Part shown: in pieces, positions 8,424 through 17,120 of the stretch
How positions within the stretch are numbered: the first letter of the stretch is position 1
Layout of the letters: every line of letters begins with the position of its first letter
Source of the DNA: Massilia violaceinigra
Lineage (GTDB): Bacteria > Pseudomonadota > Gammaproteobacteria > Burkholderiales > Burkholderiaceae_D
Assembly (NCBI RefSeq): GCF_002752675.1
Contig: NZ_CP024608.1
Span: forward strand, 496,001-560,000
Reading direction: 5' to 3'
Length of the DNA stretch: 64,000 nucleotides
The notes under the pieces: model-generated
The model's input: only the letters and a program-made list of their open reading frames with translations
What the model was told of the DNA's origin: nothing
Databases searched by the model: none
Position numbers and translations under genes: made by a program

Positions 8424-9002
8424 ATGACGGCACAAGACATACTCGATTTCTGGTTCCTGCCCGCCGGCGCCGAAGGGCACGGCAAGGCGCGCGAGGTCTG
8501 GTTCCGCAAGAGCGACGCGTTCGATGCCGAGGTGGCCGAGCGCTTCGGCCCCCTGCTCGAACACGCGGTCGCCGGCGGCTTGCGCGAGTGGGACGCCGAA
8601 GGAGCCCAGGGCACGCTGGCGCGCATCGTGCTGCTCGACCAGCTCACGCGCAATGCCTGGCGCGGCCAGCCTGCCTCGTTTTCCGGCGACGCGCTGGCGC
8701 TGGCCGCGGCGCTGCGGCTGGTCGACAGCGGCGCCGATAAAACGCTTACGCCGCTGCAGCGCTGGTTCGTCTACATGCCGTTCGAGCACGCCGAGGACGC
8801 GCGCATGCAGGAGCGCGCGGTCGATCTCTTTTCCGACCTGGCGCAGTACGGCGAGGCATTCGAGGGCGCGCTCGATTATGCGCACCGCCATCGCGGCGTG
8901 ATCGCGCGTTTCGGCCGCTTCCCGCACCGCAATGCGATCCTGGGGCGCGCCTCCACGCCTGAAGAAATCGATTACCTCAAGCAGCCGGGGTCGGGCTTCT
9001 AG
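8424..9002 (+). CDS. DUF924 family protein
   Basis: 192 residues, the typical length for DUF924. The family pattern is clear: an N-terminal ILDFWF, then VWFRKSDAFDAEVAERF, the conserved LARIVLLDQLTRNAWRG, and the C-terminal GRFPHRNAILGRASTPEE with an invariant RFPHRN. The fold is reported to be all-helical and TPR-like, with no established biochemical role. AAGGAGCTGCC precedes the ATG. The stop codon is directly followed by the GTG of the next gene, so the two are likely coupled. Confidence 0.93.
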   Translation: MTAQDILDFWFLPAGAEGHGKAREVWFRKSDAFDAEVAERFGPLLEHAVAGGLREWDAEGAQGTLARIVLLDQLTRNAWRGQPASFSGDALALAAALRLVDSGADKTLTPLQRWFVYMPFEHAEDARMQERAVDLFSDLAQYGEAFEGALDYAHRHRGVIARFGRFPHRNAILGRASTPEEIDYLKQPGSGF

Positions 9003-9830
9003 GTGGCGCGCACGCTTAACATCATCGGCGCCGGCCATGTGGGGCGGGTGCTGGGGCGCCTGTTGGGCGCGAGCGGCAGCTTTGCCGTGCAGGATGTGCT
9101 GACGCGCTCGCACGCCAGTGCGCTCGATGCCGTCGGGTTCATGGGCGCCGGGCGCGCGGCGGCCGGCCTGGCATCCATGCGGCCGGCCGACGCGTGGATG
9201 CTGGCTGTCGGCGACGACCAGATCGGCGCCGTGTGCGCGCAACTGGCTGGAGCGCAGGCGCTCACGGGCGCCATCGTGTTTCACTGCAGCGGCGCCAAGT
9301 CCTCGGCCGAACTGGCGGCGGCCAGCGCGGCCGGCGCGCTGGTGGCGAGCGTGCATCCGATCCGCAGCTTTGCCGATCCGGCGCTGGTGGCGCAGCACTT
9401 CGACGGCACCTTTTGCGGGACCGAGGGCGACGCCGGCGCACTGGCCGTGCTCACGCCGGCGCTGGCGGCGATCGGTGCGCAGCCGGTAGCCATCGATGCG
9501 CAAGCGAAAACGGTGTACCACGCGGCCTCGGTGTTCGCATCGAATTATCTGGTGACGGTGCTCGACGCCGCGCTGCGCGCCTACCAGGCGGCGGGCGTGC
9601 CGGAACCGGTGGCGCGCGCCATGGCGCAGCCGCTGGCCTCGGAAAGCATGGCCAATGTGTTCCGCCTGGGCGCGGCGGCGGCGCTGAGCGGGCCGATTGC
9701 GCGCGGCGACATGGAGACGGTGGCGCGCCAGCAGGCCGCGCTGGCCGCGTGGGACGGGCCGAGCGGAGCGCTGTATGCGGCCCTGGTGGCGCCGACCCAG
9801 GATCTGGCGCGGCGCAAAACGCCCATTTAG
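9003..9830 (+). CDS. Rossmann-like / DUF2520 domain oxidoreductase-type protein
   Basis: 275 residues beginning at a GTG placed immediately after the stop of the DUF924 gene. The N-terminus carries a dinucleotide-binding motif IIGAGHVGRVLGRLLG. The middle contains FHCSGAKSS and SVHPIRSFADP, which are typical of the Rossmann-DUF2520 family. The C-terminal half (from about residue 150) is a helical DUF2520 domain with ASNYLVTVLDAALR. The layout resembles NADP-dependent reductases such as pyrroline-5-carboxylate reductase, but the substrate is unknown. A hairpin or T-tract is not evident after the stop. Last gene of the run that starts at 5517. Confidence 0.88.
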   Translation: MARTLNIIGAGHVGRVLGRLLGASGSFAVQDVLTRSHASALDAVGFMGAGRAAAGLASMRPADAWMLAVGDDQIGAVCAQLAGAQALTGAIVFHCSGAKSSAELAAASAAGALVASVHPIRSFADPALVAQHFDGTFCGTEGDAGALAVLTPALAAIGAQPVAIDAQAKTVYHAASVFASNYLVTVLDAALRAYQAAGVPEPVARAMAQPLASESMANVFRLGAAAALSGPIARGDMETVARQQAALAAWDGPSGALYAALVAPTQDLARRKTPI

Positions 9831-10028
9831 GCGGCTGCCGGCGATGCAACGTCAGGCGCGCCTGCCGCTTATGCAACGGGGCTGATGCATTAATGCGAAA
9901 AGATGCAACCATGCATCGACAAACGCAAAAAATCGCAATAAGCTAGACCGTTACGGTGATGTTGCGGAAGACTTGCCAAAACGGCAGGCATTCCCATGCC
10001 CCTGCTTACGTCGACGAGGGAGACCAGC

Positions 10029-10391
10029 ATGCTATTTTTGAAAAGTACGTCTGTGACAAAGGCGCCCGGCATTTATGAAGTCGATATCGCCGCCAAGCCC
10101 CCCGGCAAGACCTTCGGCGTCTTCCTCGCCACCGACCCCGACAATCCACCGAGTGCCATCCTCGCCGGCCTCGCCGAGCTGGGCTTCCAGAACACCCATA
10201 GCGAGGCCTACACCCACAAGGACCGCGGCAAGGTGCTCGACCTGCACTTCCAGAAAGACGGCACCGATATCTTCAAGGGCTGGAAAACCGAAGAGTGCGA
10301 GGCCAATCTGAAAGACATCGATACCTTGTTCGGCAACGTCGGCATCACCGTCACGCCGCGCGTGATGTCGCTGGCCGAAGCCTACGCCTGA
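10029..10391 (+). CDS. Conserved hypothetical protein, 120 aa
   Basis: Starts at ATG 10029, which has a good binding site (GAGGGAG about six bases upstream); the in-frame ATG at 9996 has none. The protein begins MLFLKSTSVTKAPGIYEVDI and is soluble, with charged ends. The repeated aromatic and charged pattern THKDRGKVLDLHFQKDGTD and GWKTEECEANLKDI gives no recognised family. It is monocistronic, preceded by a gap of about 200 bases in which the stretch 9895-9960 is relatively AT-rich and may hold the promoter. It faces the next gene convergently. No function is assigned. Confidence 0.75.
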   Translation: MLFLKSTSVTKAPGIYEVDIAAKPPGKTFGVFLATDPDNPPSAILAGLAELGFQNTHSEAYTHKDRGKVLDLHFQKDGTDIFKGWKTEECEANLKDIDTLFGNVGITVTPRVMSLAEAYA

Positions 10392-10395
10392 GCGA

Positions 10396-10412
10396 TTGCC
10401 GCCGGGGCGGCC
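10396..10412. terminator. Short GC hairpin between convergent genes
   Basis: GCCGCC at 10398-10403 pairs with GGCGGC at 10406-10411, between two convergent genes that are only 21 bases apart. It has no T-tract on either strand, so it is a weak candidate for a shared terminator. Confidence 0.3.
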
Positions 10413-10994
10413 TCATTGCGTGACCTCGATGTGATACAGGGCCCACGGGCAGGCGCCGAAGCGTTCAGCCACGGGCCTTGCGGCCATGTCGGGAAAACGA
10501 TCCGCATCGTACACGGCCCACAAGGGCCCCAGTCCGCCCAGCGCCATCGGCTTGCCGTCGAGATGGGTGGCAACGATGAAGCGCTGCGCGCGCGCCTGCG
10601 CCACCGGCAGCGCGACCGCATAGCCGTCCACGGCGCGCAGCACCAGCTTGCCGTCGTCGCGCAGACGGGTGCCGCTGGCCGCCACCGCGTCGAGCAGCAG
10701 CGGGCCGCGCAGCGCATGCGCCTTGGCGTCGTATTCCAGGGTAGGATTGATGCTGACCGCCGGCAGGGCCAGCAGCGCGCCGAAATCGAGGCTGAACGCC
10801 TTGTCGAAGCTGATCTTTTGCTTGTGCATCATCTGGTCGAGCACGGGGTCGAACGGGCCGCGGTTGGTGCGCGCCAGCTCGCCGGTCAGGGTCAGCAGGG
10901 CTGGTCCCGGTGCCCGTCGGGCGGGCGTGCCGGCTGCGAAGGCGGGGAGGGTGGCCGCGCTTACGGCGGCGCCCAGGAAGTGGCGTTTTTTCAT
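10413..10994 (-). CDS. Exported protein resembling molybdopterin-binding oxidoreductase domain
   Basis: 193 residues. The N-terminus MKKRHFLGAAVSAATLPAFAAG is a signal peptide with a Tat-like arrangement (KRHFLG, with KR in place of RR), so periplasmic location is likely. The rest has LLTLTGELARTNRGPF at the start and VDGYAVALPVAQARAQ plus HLDGKPMALGGLGPLWAVYD at the end. This pattern resembles the small single-domain relatives of the sulfite-oxidase-type molybdopterin fold. The cysteine that would coordinate molybdenum is absent, so a non-catalytic or different role is possible. It diverges from the AlkB-like gene with only 56 bases between them. Confidence 0.65.
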   Translation of the reverse strand: MKKRHFLGAAVSAATLPAFAAGTPARRAPGPALLTLTGELARTNRGPFDPVLDQMMHKQKISFDKAFSLDFGALLALPAVSINPTLEYDAKAHALRGPLLLDAVAASGTRLRDDGKLVLRAVDGYAVALPVAQARAQRFIVATHLDGKPMALGGLGPLWAVYDADRFPDMAARPVAERFGACPWALYHIEVTQ

Positions 10995-11050
10995 GCGAAA
11001 ATACCTCGTCTATCGTGTCATCCTGCCATCATATCGCCAAGCCGCCCGCC

Positions 11051-11644
11051 ATGGACCTGTTTCAACAAAGTCAGTTAACCCCCTTTCCGCTCGACGATGG
11101 CACGGTATCGGTCCTGCCCCAGCTGCCTTTTCATCTGAGTAACGCGGAGGTGCTCGCGCGCCTCGTTGCCGAGACCGGCTGGCGCGCCCAATCGATCATC
11201 TTGTGGGGAAAGCAGCATCCGCAGCCGCGCCTGACCGCCTGGCACGGCGAGGCAGCCTACACGTATTCCGGCCTGCGCCTCGAAGCGCTGCCGTTTACGC
11301 CGCTGCAGCTGGCCCTCAAGGAGGCGGTCGAGGCCGCCTGCGGCCAGCGCTTCAACAGCGTGCTGCTCAATTACTATCGAAACGAGCGCGACAGCATGGG
11401 CATGCACAGCGATGACGAAGCCGAGCTCGGCCCCGAGCCGGTGATCGCCTCGCTTAGTTTCGGCGCCGAAAGAACCTTCATTTTGCGCCACAAACAGTCC
11501 AAACAGACACTTAAGCTAGTCTTAAAAGACGGTACTTTACTAGTGATGTCAGGCAATACACAAAAGCACTGGCTGCACGGAATTAACAAGTCGACCCGGA
11601 CTATCGGTCCGCGCGTGAACCTAACTTTCCGCTTCATCTTTTAA
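11051..11644 (+). CDS. AlkB-like 2-oxoglutarate/Fe(II)-dependent dioxygenase
   Basis: DNA/RNA repair-type dioxygenase, 197 residues, close to E. coli AlkB and the ALKBH2/3 group. It would oxidatively remove alkyl groups from bases. The iron ligands are visible as H119 and D121 in MGMHSDDEAEL and H176 in QKHWLHGINK. The 2-oxoglutarate-binding arginines lie in GPRVNLTFR. NYYRNERDSMGMH is the hallmark substrate-side motif of the family. The start was chosen at MDLFQQSQ because the family begins there; no clear binding site is seen. It is not next to an ada gene. Confidence 0.93.
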   Translation: MDLFQQSQLTPFPLDDGTVSVLPQLPFHLSNAEVLARLVAETGWRAQSIILWGKQHPQPRLTAWHGEAAYTYSGLRLEALPFTPLQLALKEAVEAACGQRFNSVLLNYYRNERDSMGMHSDDEAELGPEPVIASLSFGAERTFILRHKQSKQTLKLVLKDGTLLVMSGNTQKHWLHGINKSTRTIGPRVNLTFRFIF

Positions 11645-11796
11645 TCTTCGCCTAAGTTCGCTCAACTGGAAAATGCATATAGCTGAACGCACAGTCAGTT
11701 ATTTCAACGGCAGGCTATTTTTCACGTTACATTTCCTTACAAGTCTTACGGAATGCCCCTTCATGCGCTCATTCGGTGATGCTATCTTGGTTACCT

Positions 11797-11817
11797 CGCA
11801 ATTCATTGGGAATTGCG
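11797..11817. promoter_or_regulatory. 8-bp perfect hairpin in the leader of the outer-membrane protein gene
   Basis: CGCAATTC at 11797-11804 is the exact reverse complement of GAATTGCG at 11810-11817, with a five-base loop. It lies 30 bases before the ATG at 11848, in an otherwise AT-rich leader. It could be an operator for a dimeric regulator or a 5' stem stabilising the mRNA. No T-tract follows, so it is not a terminator. Confidence 0.45.
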
Positions 11818-11847
11818 GAACAGACTGTTTCACACAAAGGATTCCGC

Positions 11848-12402
11848 ATGAAAAAGCTCATTTTTGCATTGATCGCTGGCGCCACCGCGATGACCGCTGC
11901 CCAGGCGCAAAGCCCGGTTCCTTACGTTGGTGTGGGCGTGGCATCGTCCGATCACAGCTACAAAATTAGCGGTAGCGACGACGGCGACGGCTACAAGCCA
12001 TCGCTGAAAGTGTTCGGCGGCCTCGATATCACCCCGATGTGGGGCGTGGAAGCCGGTTACACCGACCTGACCAAGGCCGATTTCAACTACAAGATCGGCA
12101 ATGACACCCGCAGCGGCACAACCGACGGCAAGCGCGCCTACATCGCCGGCAAGGCCACCATGCCCGTCAACGAGATGTTTTCGGTCTACGGCAAGCTCGG
12201 CGCTGGTTATACCAAGGTGGAAGGCAGTTCGCCTAACCTGCGCTACAAGGAAAGCGAGACAGGCGTGTACGGAGCCGTTGGCGGCCAGTACAACCTGAGC
12301 AAGCAGGTCGCCCTGACGCTGGAATATGAGCGCTATGGCAAGAGCAAGGACTTCGGTGCCAAGGCAGACGCCATCACCGTTGGTGCTCGTTACAGCTTCT
12401 GA
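11848..12402 (+). CDS. Outer-membrane beta-barrel protein (OmpA/OmpW-like porin fold)
   Basis: 184 residues starting MKKLIFALIAGATAMTAAQA, a signal peptide with likely cleavage after AQA. The mature part is an eight-strand-type barrel: alternating short strands such as YVGVGVASSDHSYKIS, LKVFGGLDITPMWGVEAGY and the terminal VALTLEYERYG and ITVGARYSF. The last residue is phenylalanine, the usual BAM recognition signal. AAAGG precedes the start by seven bases. There is no peptidoglycan-binding OmpA domain. Function probably structural; ligand unknown. Confidence 0.88.
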   Translation: MKKLIFALIAGATAMTAAQAQSPVPYVGVGVASSDHSYKISGSDDGDGYKPSLKVFGGLDITPMWGVEAGYTDLTKADFNYKIGNDTRSGTTDGKRAYIAGKATMPVNEMFSVYGKLGAGYTKVEGSSPNLRYKESETGVYGAVGGQYNLSKQVALTLEYERYGKSKDFGAKADAITVGARYSF

Positions 12403-12414
12403 TCGGGCGTCCGA

Positions 12415-12541
12415 GGCTTTGCGCGCTGCGCGAAGCCCGGGCCGCAGTTGACAGAAGGGCAGACCGGAACAGGCACGGCGCCTTCCAGTGTGTGCAGCAA
12501 GCGCCCCCTCCGCTTGCTGTATCCACCGGGAGGCGCTTTGT
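12415..12541. terminator. Hairpin cluster after the outer-membrane gene
   Basis: The 186-base gap between the convergent barrel gene and the transposase gene holds several stems. One is GGCTT...AAGCC at 12415-12437. A perfect 9-bp stem is CAGCAAGCG at 12495-12503 with CGCTTGCTG at 12511-12519. A competing stem pairs the CAAGCGCC region at 12498-12505 with GGAGGCGCTTTG at 12530-12541, followed by TCTTTT. The last looks like a terminator for the plus-strand gene. Because the second and third stems share bases they cannot form together. Confidence 0.5.
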
Positions 12542-12588
12542 CTTTTCGGGGCCGCGTTTGCGCCCCATCTCCTCCTTGGTACGTTCCC

Positions 12589-13053
12589 TCAGTACGCCAC
12601 CATACCGGCCGCGATAAAGCGGTGCACCGACGACCATTGCCACTCCTGCGGCGCGCCGCACAGGCCGTGACGCAAGGGATTGTGGTGGATATAGTCGACC
12701 AGGCCGGCATAGTCGTCGCTGCCGACGGGATGCTGCTGGTAGTGCGGTTCCCAGATGATCTCGGTGCCCCGCGTCGCGCGCGCCTTGCTCAGGGATTTGG
12801 AAAACGCAATCTTGACGGCGCGCCAGCGGGCGGCACAATCCTCGTCGCCCGGCGGCAAGGTCCAGATGGCGTGGGCATGGTCGGGCAGGGCAACCCAGGC
12901 ATCGACATGAAACGGCTTGCGGCTGCGCGCCTGGCGGATGGCCTCGCCGAAGGCGGCGATATGGTCGGTCAGCAGGGTGCTGCCGCGCTCGGACAAGCGG
13001 ACCGTGAAGAAGTAACTGTGCCCGGCGACCCGGTTGGCGCGATAGTCATTCAT
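12589..13053 (-). CDS. REP-associated tyrosine transposase (RAYT)
   Basis: 154 residues from MNDYRANRVAGHSYFFTVRL; an upstream in-frame ATG exists but the family begins at this region. It belongs to the Y1 HUH single-strand transposase superfamily (TnpA_REP). The HUH motif is H59-A-H61 in LPDHAHAIWTL. The nucleophilic tyrosine is Tyr115 or Tyr121 in DDYAGLVDYIHHNPLRHG, and EWQWSSVHRF is the usual RAYT end. RAYTs act on REP palindromes rather than on themselves and are considered domesticated. Inverted repeats of the type RAYTs handle are present at 1695-1778 and 54607-54697; no obvious copy flanks the gene itself. Confidence 0.9.
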   Translation of the reverse strand: MNDYRANRVAGHSYFFTVRLSERGSTLLTDHIAAFGEAIRQARSRKPFHVDAWVALPDHAHAIWTLPPGDEDCAARWRAVKIAFSKSLSKARATRGTEIIWEPHYQQHPVGSDDYAGLVDYIHHNPLRHGLCGAPQEWQWSSVHRFIAAGMVAY

Positions 13054-13187
13054 CTGTCCAGTGTGCCGGGCATGGCGTGCTTGTAGGTCGATTAACGCAA
13101 AAGTGAGGGACTTCTGAAACGAGCTGTGCTGCAAAAAGGCATTGCGCCATCGCGCGCCGTGCCGCATGGCGCGCGATGGGATGGGTC

Positions 13188-14855
<1,668 letters not shown>

Positions 14856-15159
14856 TGAGTTTCTTGAAATGGGGACGGAAGGTCAACAGGATACAATAAG
14901 TCGCCTCCGGATTGGCCCTTTCCTGTGCCGCTCCCGCTGGCGCGCGCTGCGATCGCCATCCAATTGATGCATGCTGCAAGTATTCTTGCTGCCAAGTGTC
15001 GGAATTCTTTACACTTGCAAACGTGGCACGGCGCAATGTTTCTTCAAGTCATTGATTTGGCGCATCTTTTATTTCAGGTATGGAAATTGCTTAATTTTTC
15101 ATCGGGCACCGCGCTCACAGAAAAACAGAATTCCAACTCTTACCTGAAAAGAACAAACA
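14856..15159. other. Intergenic region between ettA and the PEP-CTERM gene
   Basis: 304 bases, AT-richer than the coding DNA around it, with runs such as CTTTTATTTCAGGTATGG. It should contain the promoters of the divergent ettA (minus) and the plus-strand PEP-CTERM gene. TGGCACGG near 15030 resembles the -24 element of a sigma-54 promoter but the -12 element is poor, so no promoter is assigned. No gene is seen. Confidence 0.5.
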
Positions 15160-15933
15160 ATGAAATTCAACTTGATCCGCAGCGTGATGTCGGCCGCCGC
15201 ACTTCTTCTGGCCACCAGCTCGGCACACGCACTGGTCGTGACCAATACCACCAACGCAAGCACCCTGGCCAACGCCCTGGGCGGCACCGGCGTCACCATC
15301 ACCAACGCCACCCTGGCCAGCGCCACCTCGGCCGCCAGCGGCACCTTCACCGACGGCGGCAACATCGGTTTCGGCCAGGGCGTCCTGCTGACCACCGGCC
15401 GCACCGCTTGCGCGGTCGGCGGCAATAACGGCGGCAGCTGCTCCGGCGACGGCACCACCACCTCGCTGAAATTCAATTTCACCAGCACCACCGGCAATGT
15501 GTTCTTCAACTATGTCTTCGCTTCCGAGGAATACAACGAATTCGTCGGCACCGAGTACAACGACCTGTTCGAACTCAAGCTCAACGGCAAGAACATCGCC
15601 CTGGTTCCTGGCGCGAACGGCGTCGTGTCGATCAATAACGTGAACAACAATATCAATGCCGGTTACTACCGCGACAATGCCAAACAGACCGTCGACACCG
15701 GCTACGATGGCCTGACCACCGTCATGACCGCCAAAGCCTTCGGCCTGGTTGGCGTGAACACCTTCGAATTCCTGATCCAGGACCGCGGCGATGCGAACCT
15801 CGATTCCGGCGTCTTCATCCAGGGCGGCACCTTCGCCGGCGACCCGGTCGGCGTGCCTGAACCAGGCAGCCTGGCCCTGCTGGGTCTGGGCCTGGCCGGT
15901 CTGGCCGTCGCCAAGCGCAAAAAAGCGGCGTAA
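15160..15933 (+). CDS. Choice-of-anchor L PEP-CTERM surface protein
   Basis: 257 residues, exported. N-terminal signal peptide MKFNLIRSVMSAAALLLATSSAHA. The body has the choice-of-anchor-L domain: a conserved GIGFGQGVLLTTG-like stretch (GNIGFGQGVLLTTG), then FNYVFASEEYNEFVGTEYND, a family hallmark, and DRGDANLDSGVFIQGG. The C-terminus is a PEP-CTERM sorting signal, VPEPGSLALLGLGLAGLAV followed by KRKK, which is cleaved by exosortase with attachment to exopolysaccharide-linked envelope. No exosortase gene is in the window. A strong terminator follows immediately. Upstream gap is AT-rich; Shine-Dalgarno is weak. Confidence 0.95.
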   Translation: MKFNLIRSVMSAAALLLATSSAHALVVTNTTNASTLANALGGTGVTITNATLASATSAASGTFTDGGNIGFGQGVLLTTGRTACAVGGNNGGSCSGDGTTTSLKFNFTSTTGNVFFNYVFASEEYNEFVGTEYNDLFELKLNGKNIALVPGANGVVSINNVNNNINAGYYRDNAKQTVDTGYDGLTTVMTAKAFGLVGVNTFEFLIQDRGDANLDSGVFIQGGTFAGDPVGVPEPGSLALLGLGLAGLAVAKRKKAA

Positions 15934-15948
15934 GCGCGTCGCTGGAAT

Positions 15949-15979
15949 GAAAAATAGCGGCCTAGGCCGCTATTTTTTT
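15949..15979. terminator. Bidirectional rho-independent terminator
   Basis: AAAATAGCGGCC pairs with GGCCGCTATTTT across the centre at 15961, with poly-T on both strands. It closes the plus-strand PEP-CTERM gene and the minus-strand rarD gene, which end 64 bases apart. Confidence 0.9.
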
Positions 15980-15996
15980 GTCCTGCCGCCGCCTGC

Positions 15997-16863
15997 TTAT
16001 TTGCGCTTGAGCAGTCCCTCCGCCGCATACAGGGCCAGCGCGCTCCAGATGATCGCAAAGCCGATCATGCGCTCCTGCGTGAAGGCTTCGTGGAACAGGA
16101 AGATACCCAGGCTGAGCTGGATGGTCGGCCCGATGTATTGCAGCAATCCCAGCACCGACAGCGGAATCTTGCGCGCACCGCTGGCGAACAGCAGCAGCGG
16201 AATGGCCGTGATCGGCCCGGACGCGATCAGCAGCCAGCGCGTGCCGTTCGACGGGCTGTTCAAAAACGCGTTGTCGCCCGTCATGGTCAGCCAGATCACG
16301 AAGCCCAGCGCGAACGGGAACAGCAGCATGGTTTCAAACGACAAGCCTTCCAGCGCGCCCAGCGACGCCGTCTTGCGCAGCAAGCCGTAGCCGCCGAAGG
16401 ACGCCGCCAGCAGCAGGGCGATCCAGGGCATGCGTCCGGCCTGCCAGGTCAGCCACAGCACGCCGCAGGTGGCCAGCGCGATCGCCGCCCACTGGACGAT
16501 GCGCAGCCTTTCCTTGAGCACCAGGTAGCCCAGCATCACGTTAAACAGGGGATTGATGAAGTAGCCCAGGCTCGCTTCGATCACATGGCCGCTGTTGACG
16601 GCCCAGATGTAGAGCAGCCAGTTAAAGCTGAGCAGCAGCGCGCTCAGGGCGAAACTGGCGACCACGCGCGGCTGCTGCCTGAGCGCCCCCAGCCATTTCC
16701 ACTGCTGGCGGATGGTCAGCACGATCACCAGGAACAGGAGCGACCAGAGCACGCGGTGGCCCATGATCTGGGCCGGCGGCACTTCCTTGAGGGCATGGAA
16801 ATACAAGGGAAACAGACCCCAGCACAGGAAGGCCAGGGCGGCGGACAGGATGCCGGTACGCAT
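15997..16863 (-). CDS. rarD: RarD-type EamA family transporter
   Basis: Inner-membrane permease of 288 residues with about ten hydrophobic segments, the two-EamA-repeat layout of the drug/metabolite transporter superfamily. RarD-specific features are AFLCWGLFPLYFHALKEVP at the start, HRVLWSLLFL, and IGPTIQLSLGIFLFHE near the end. Start chosen at ATG 16863 (MRTGIL); the longer form would need a TTG and adds three residues. Some RarD relatives export or import chloramphenicol-type compounds; the substrate is unknown. Divergent from kup with 257 bases between the starts. Confidence 0.9.
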   Translation of the reverse strand: MRTGILSAALAFLCWGLFPLYFHALKEVPPAQIMGHRVLWSLLFLVIVLTIRQQWKWLGALRQQPRVVASFALSALLLSFNWLLYIWAVNSGHVIEASLGYFINPLFNVMLGYLVLKERLRIVQWAAIALATCGVLWLTWQAGRMPWIALLLAASFGGYGLLRKTASLGALEGLSFETMLLFPFALGFVIWLTMTGDNAFLNSPSNGTRWLLIASGPITAIPLLLFASGARKIPLSVLGLLQYIGPTIQLSLGIFLFHEAFTQERMIGFAIIWSALALYAAEGLLKRK

Positions 16864-17120
16864 GAGTGACAATCAAAGATTCATTAGATAAACATTATCT
16901 CGCAGTTAGGCGAAGCTTGCCGGGGACCGCCCATTCGCCGGTGATGCCAATTTGCCATTGGGAACGCACTTATCCGCCCACTGCGTTTATCATGGCATCT
17001 TCGTCGGCAAGGGACATTCTTGCTGTAACCAAGGGTATTAATTATGCAACGAATTGTGCTTGCTTTTTCTATGGTCATCTTCTATTGTGCAATGCACCAA
17101 AACAAGAATATGGTGCAATC
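16864..17120. promoter_or_regulatory. Divergent leader region between rarD and kup
   Basis: A 257-base region with an unusually AT-rich 3' part (17030-17120). ATTGTGC occurs twice (17053 and 17084 region). TGCACC at 17093-17098 is an inverted copy of GGTGCA at 17112-17117, ending three bases before the TTG start proposed for kup. Such a stem would cover the kup ribosome-binding area. The potassium-sensing signal, if any, cannot be read from it. Confidence 0.4.

Noticed and set aside
10413..10994. Functional molybdenum enzyme
   Set aside because: The fold-like pattern is there but the expected molybdenum-coordinating cysteine cannot be found, so only a relative is claimed.
15020..15045. Sigma-54 promoter before the PEP-CTERM gene
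   Set aside because: TGGCACGG fits the -24 element but the -12 element at proper spacing reads AATG rather than TTGC.
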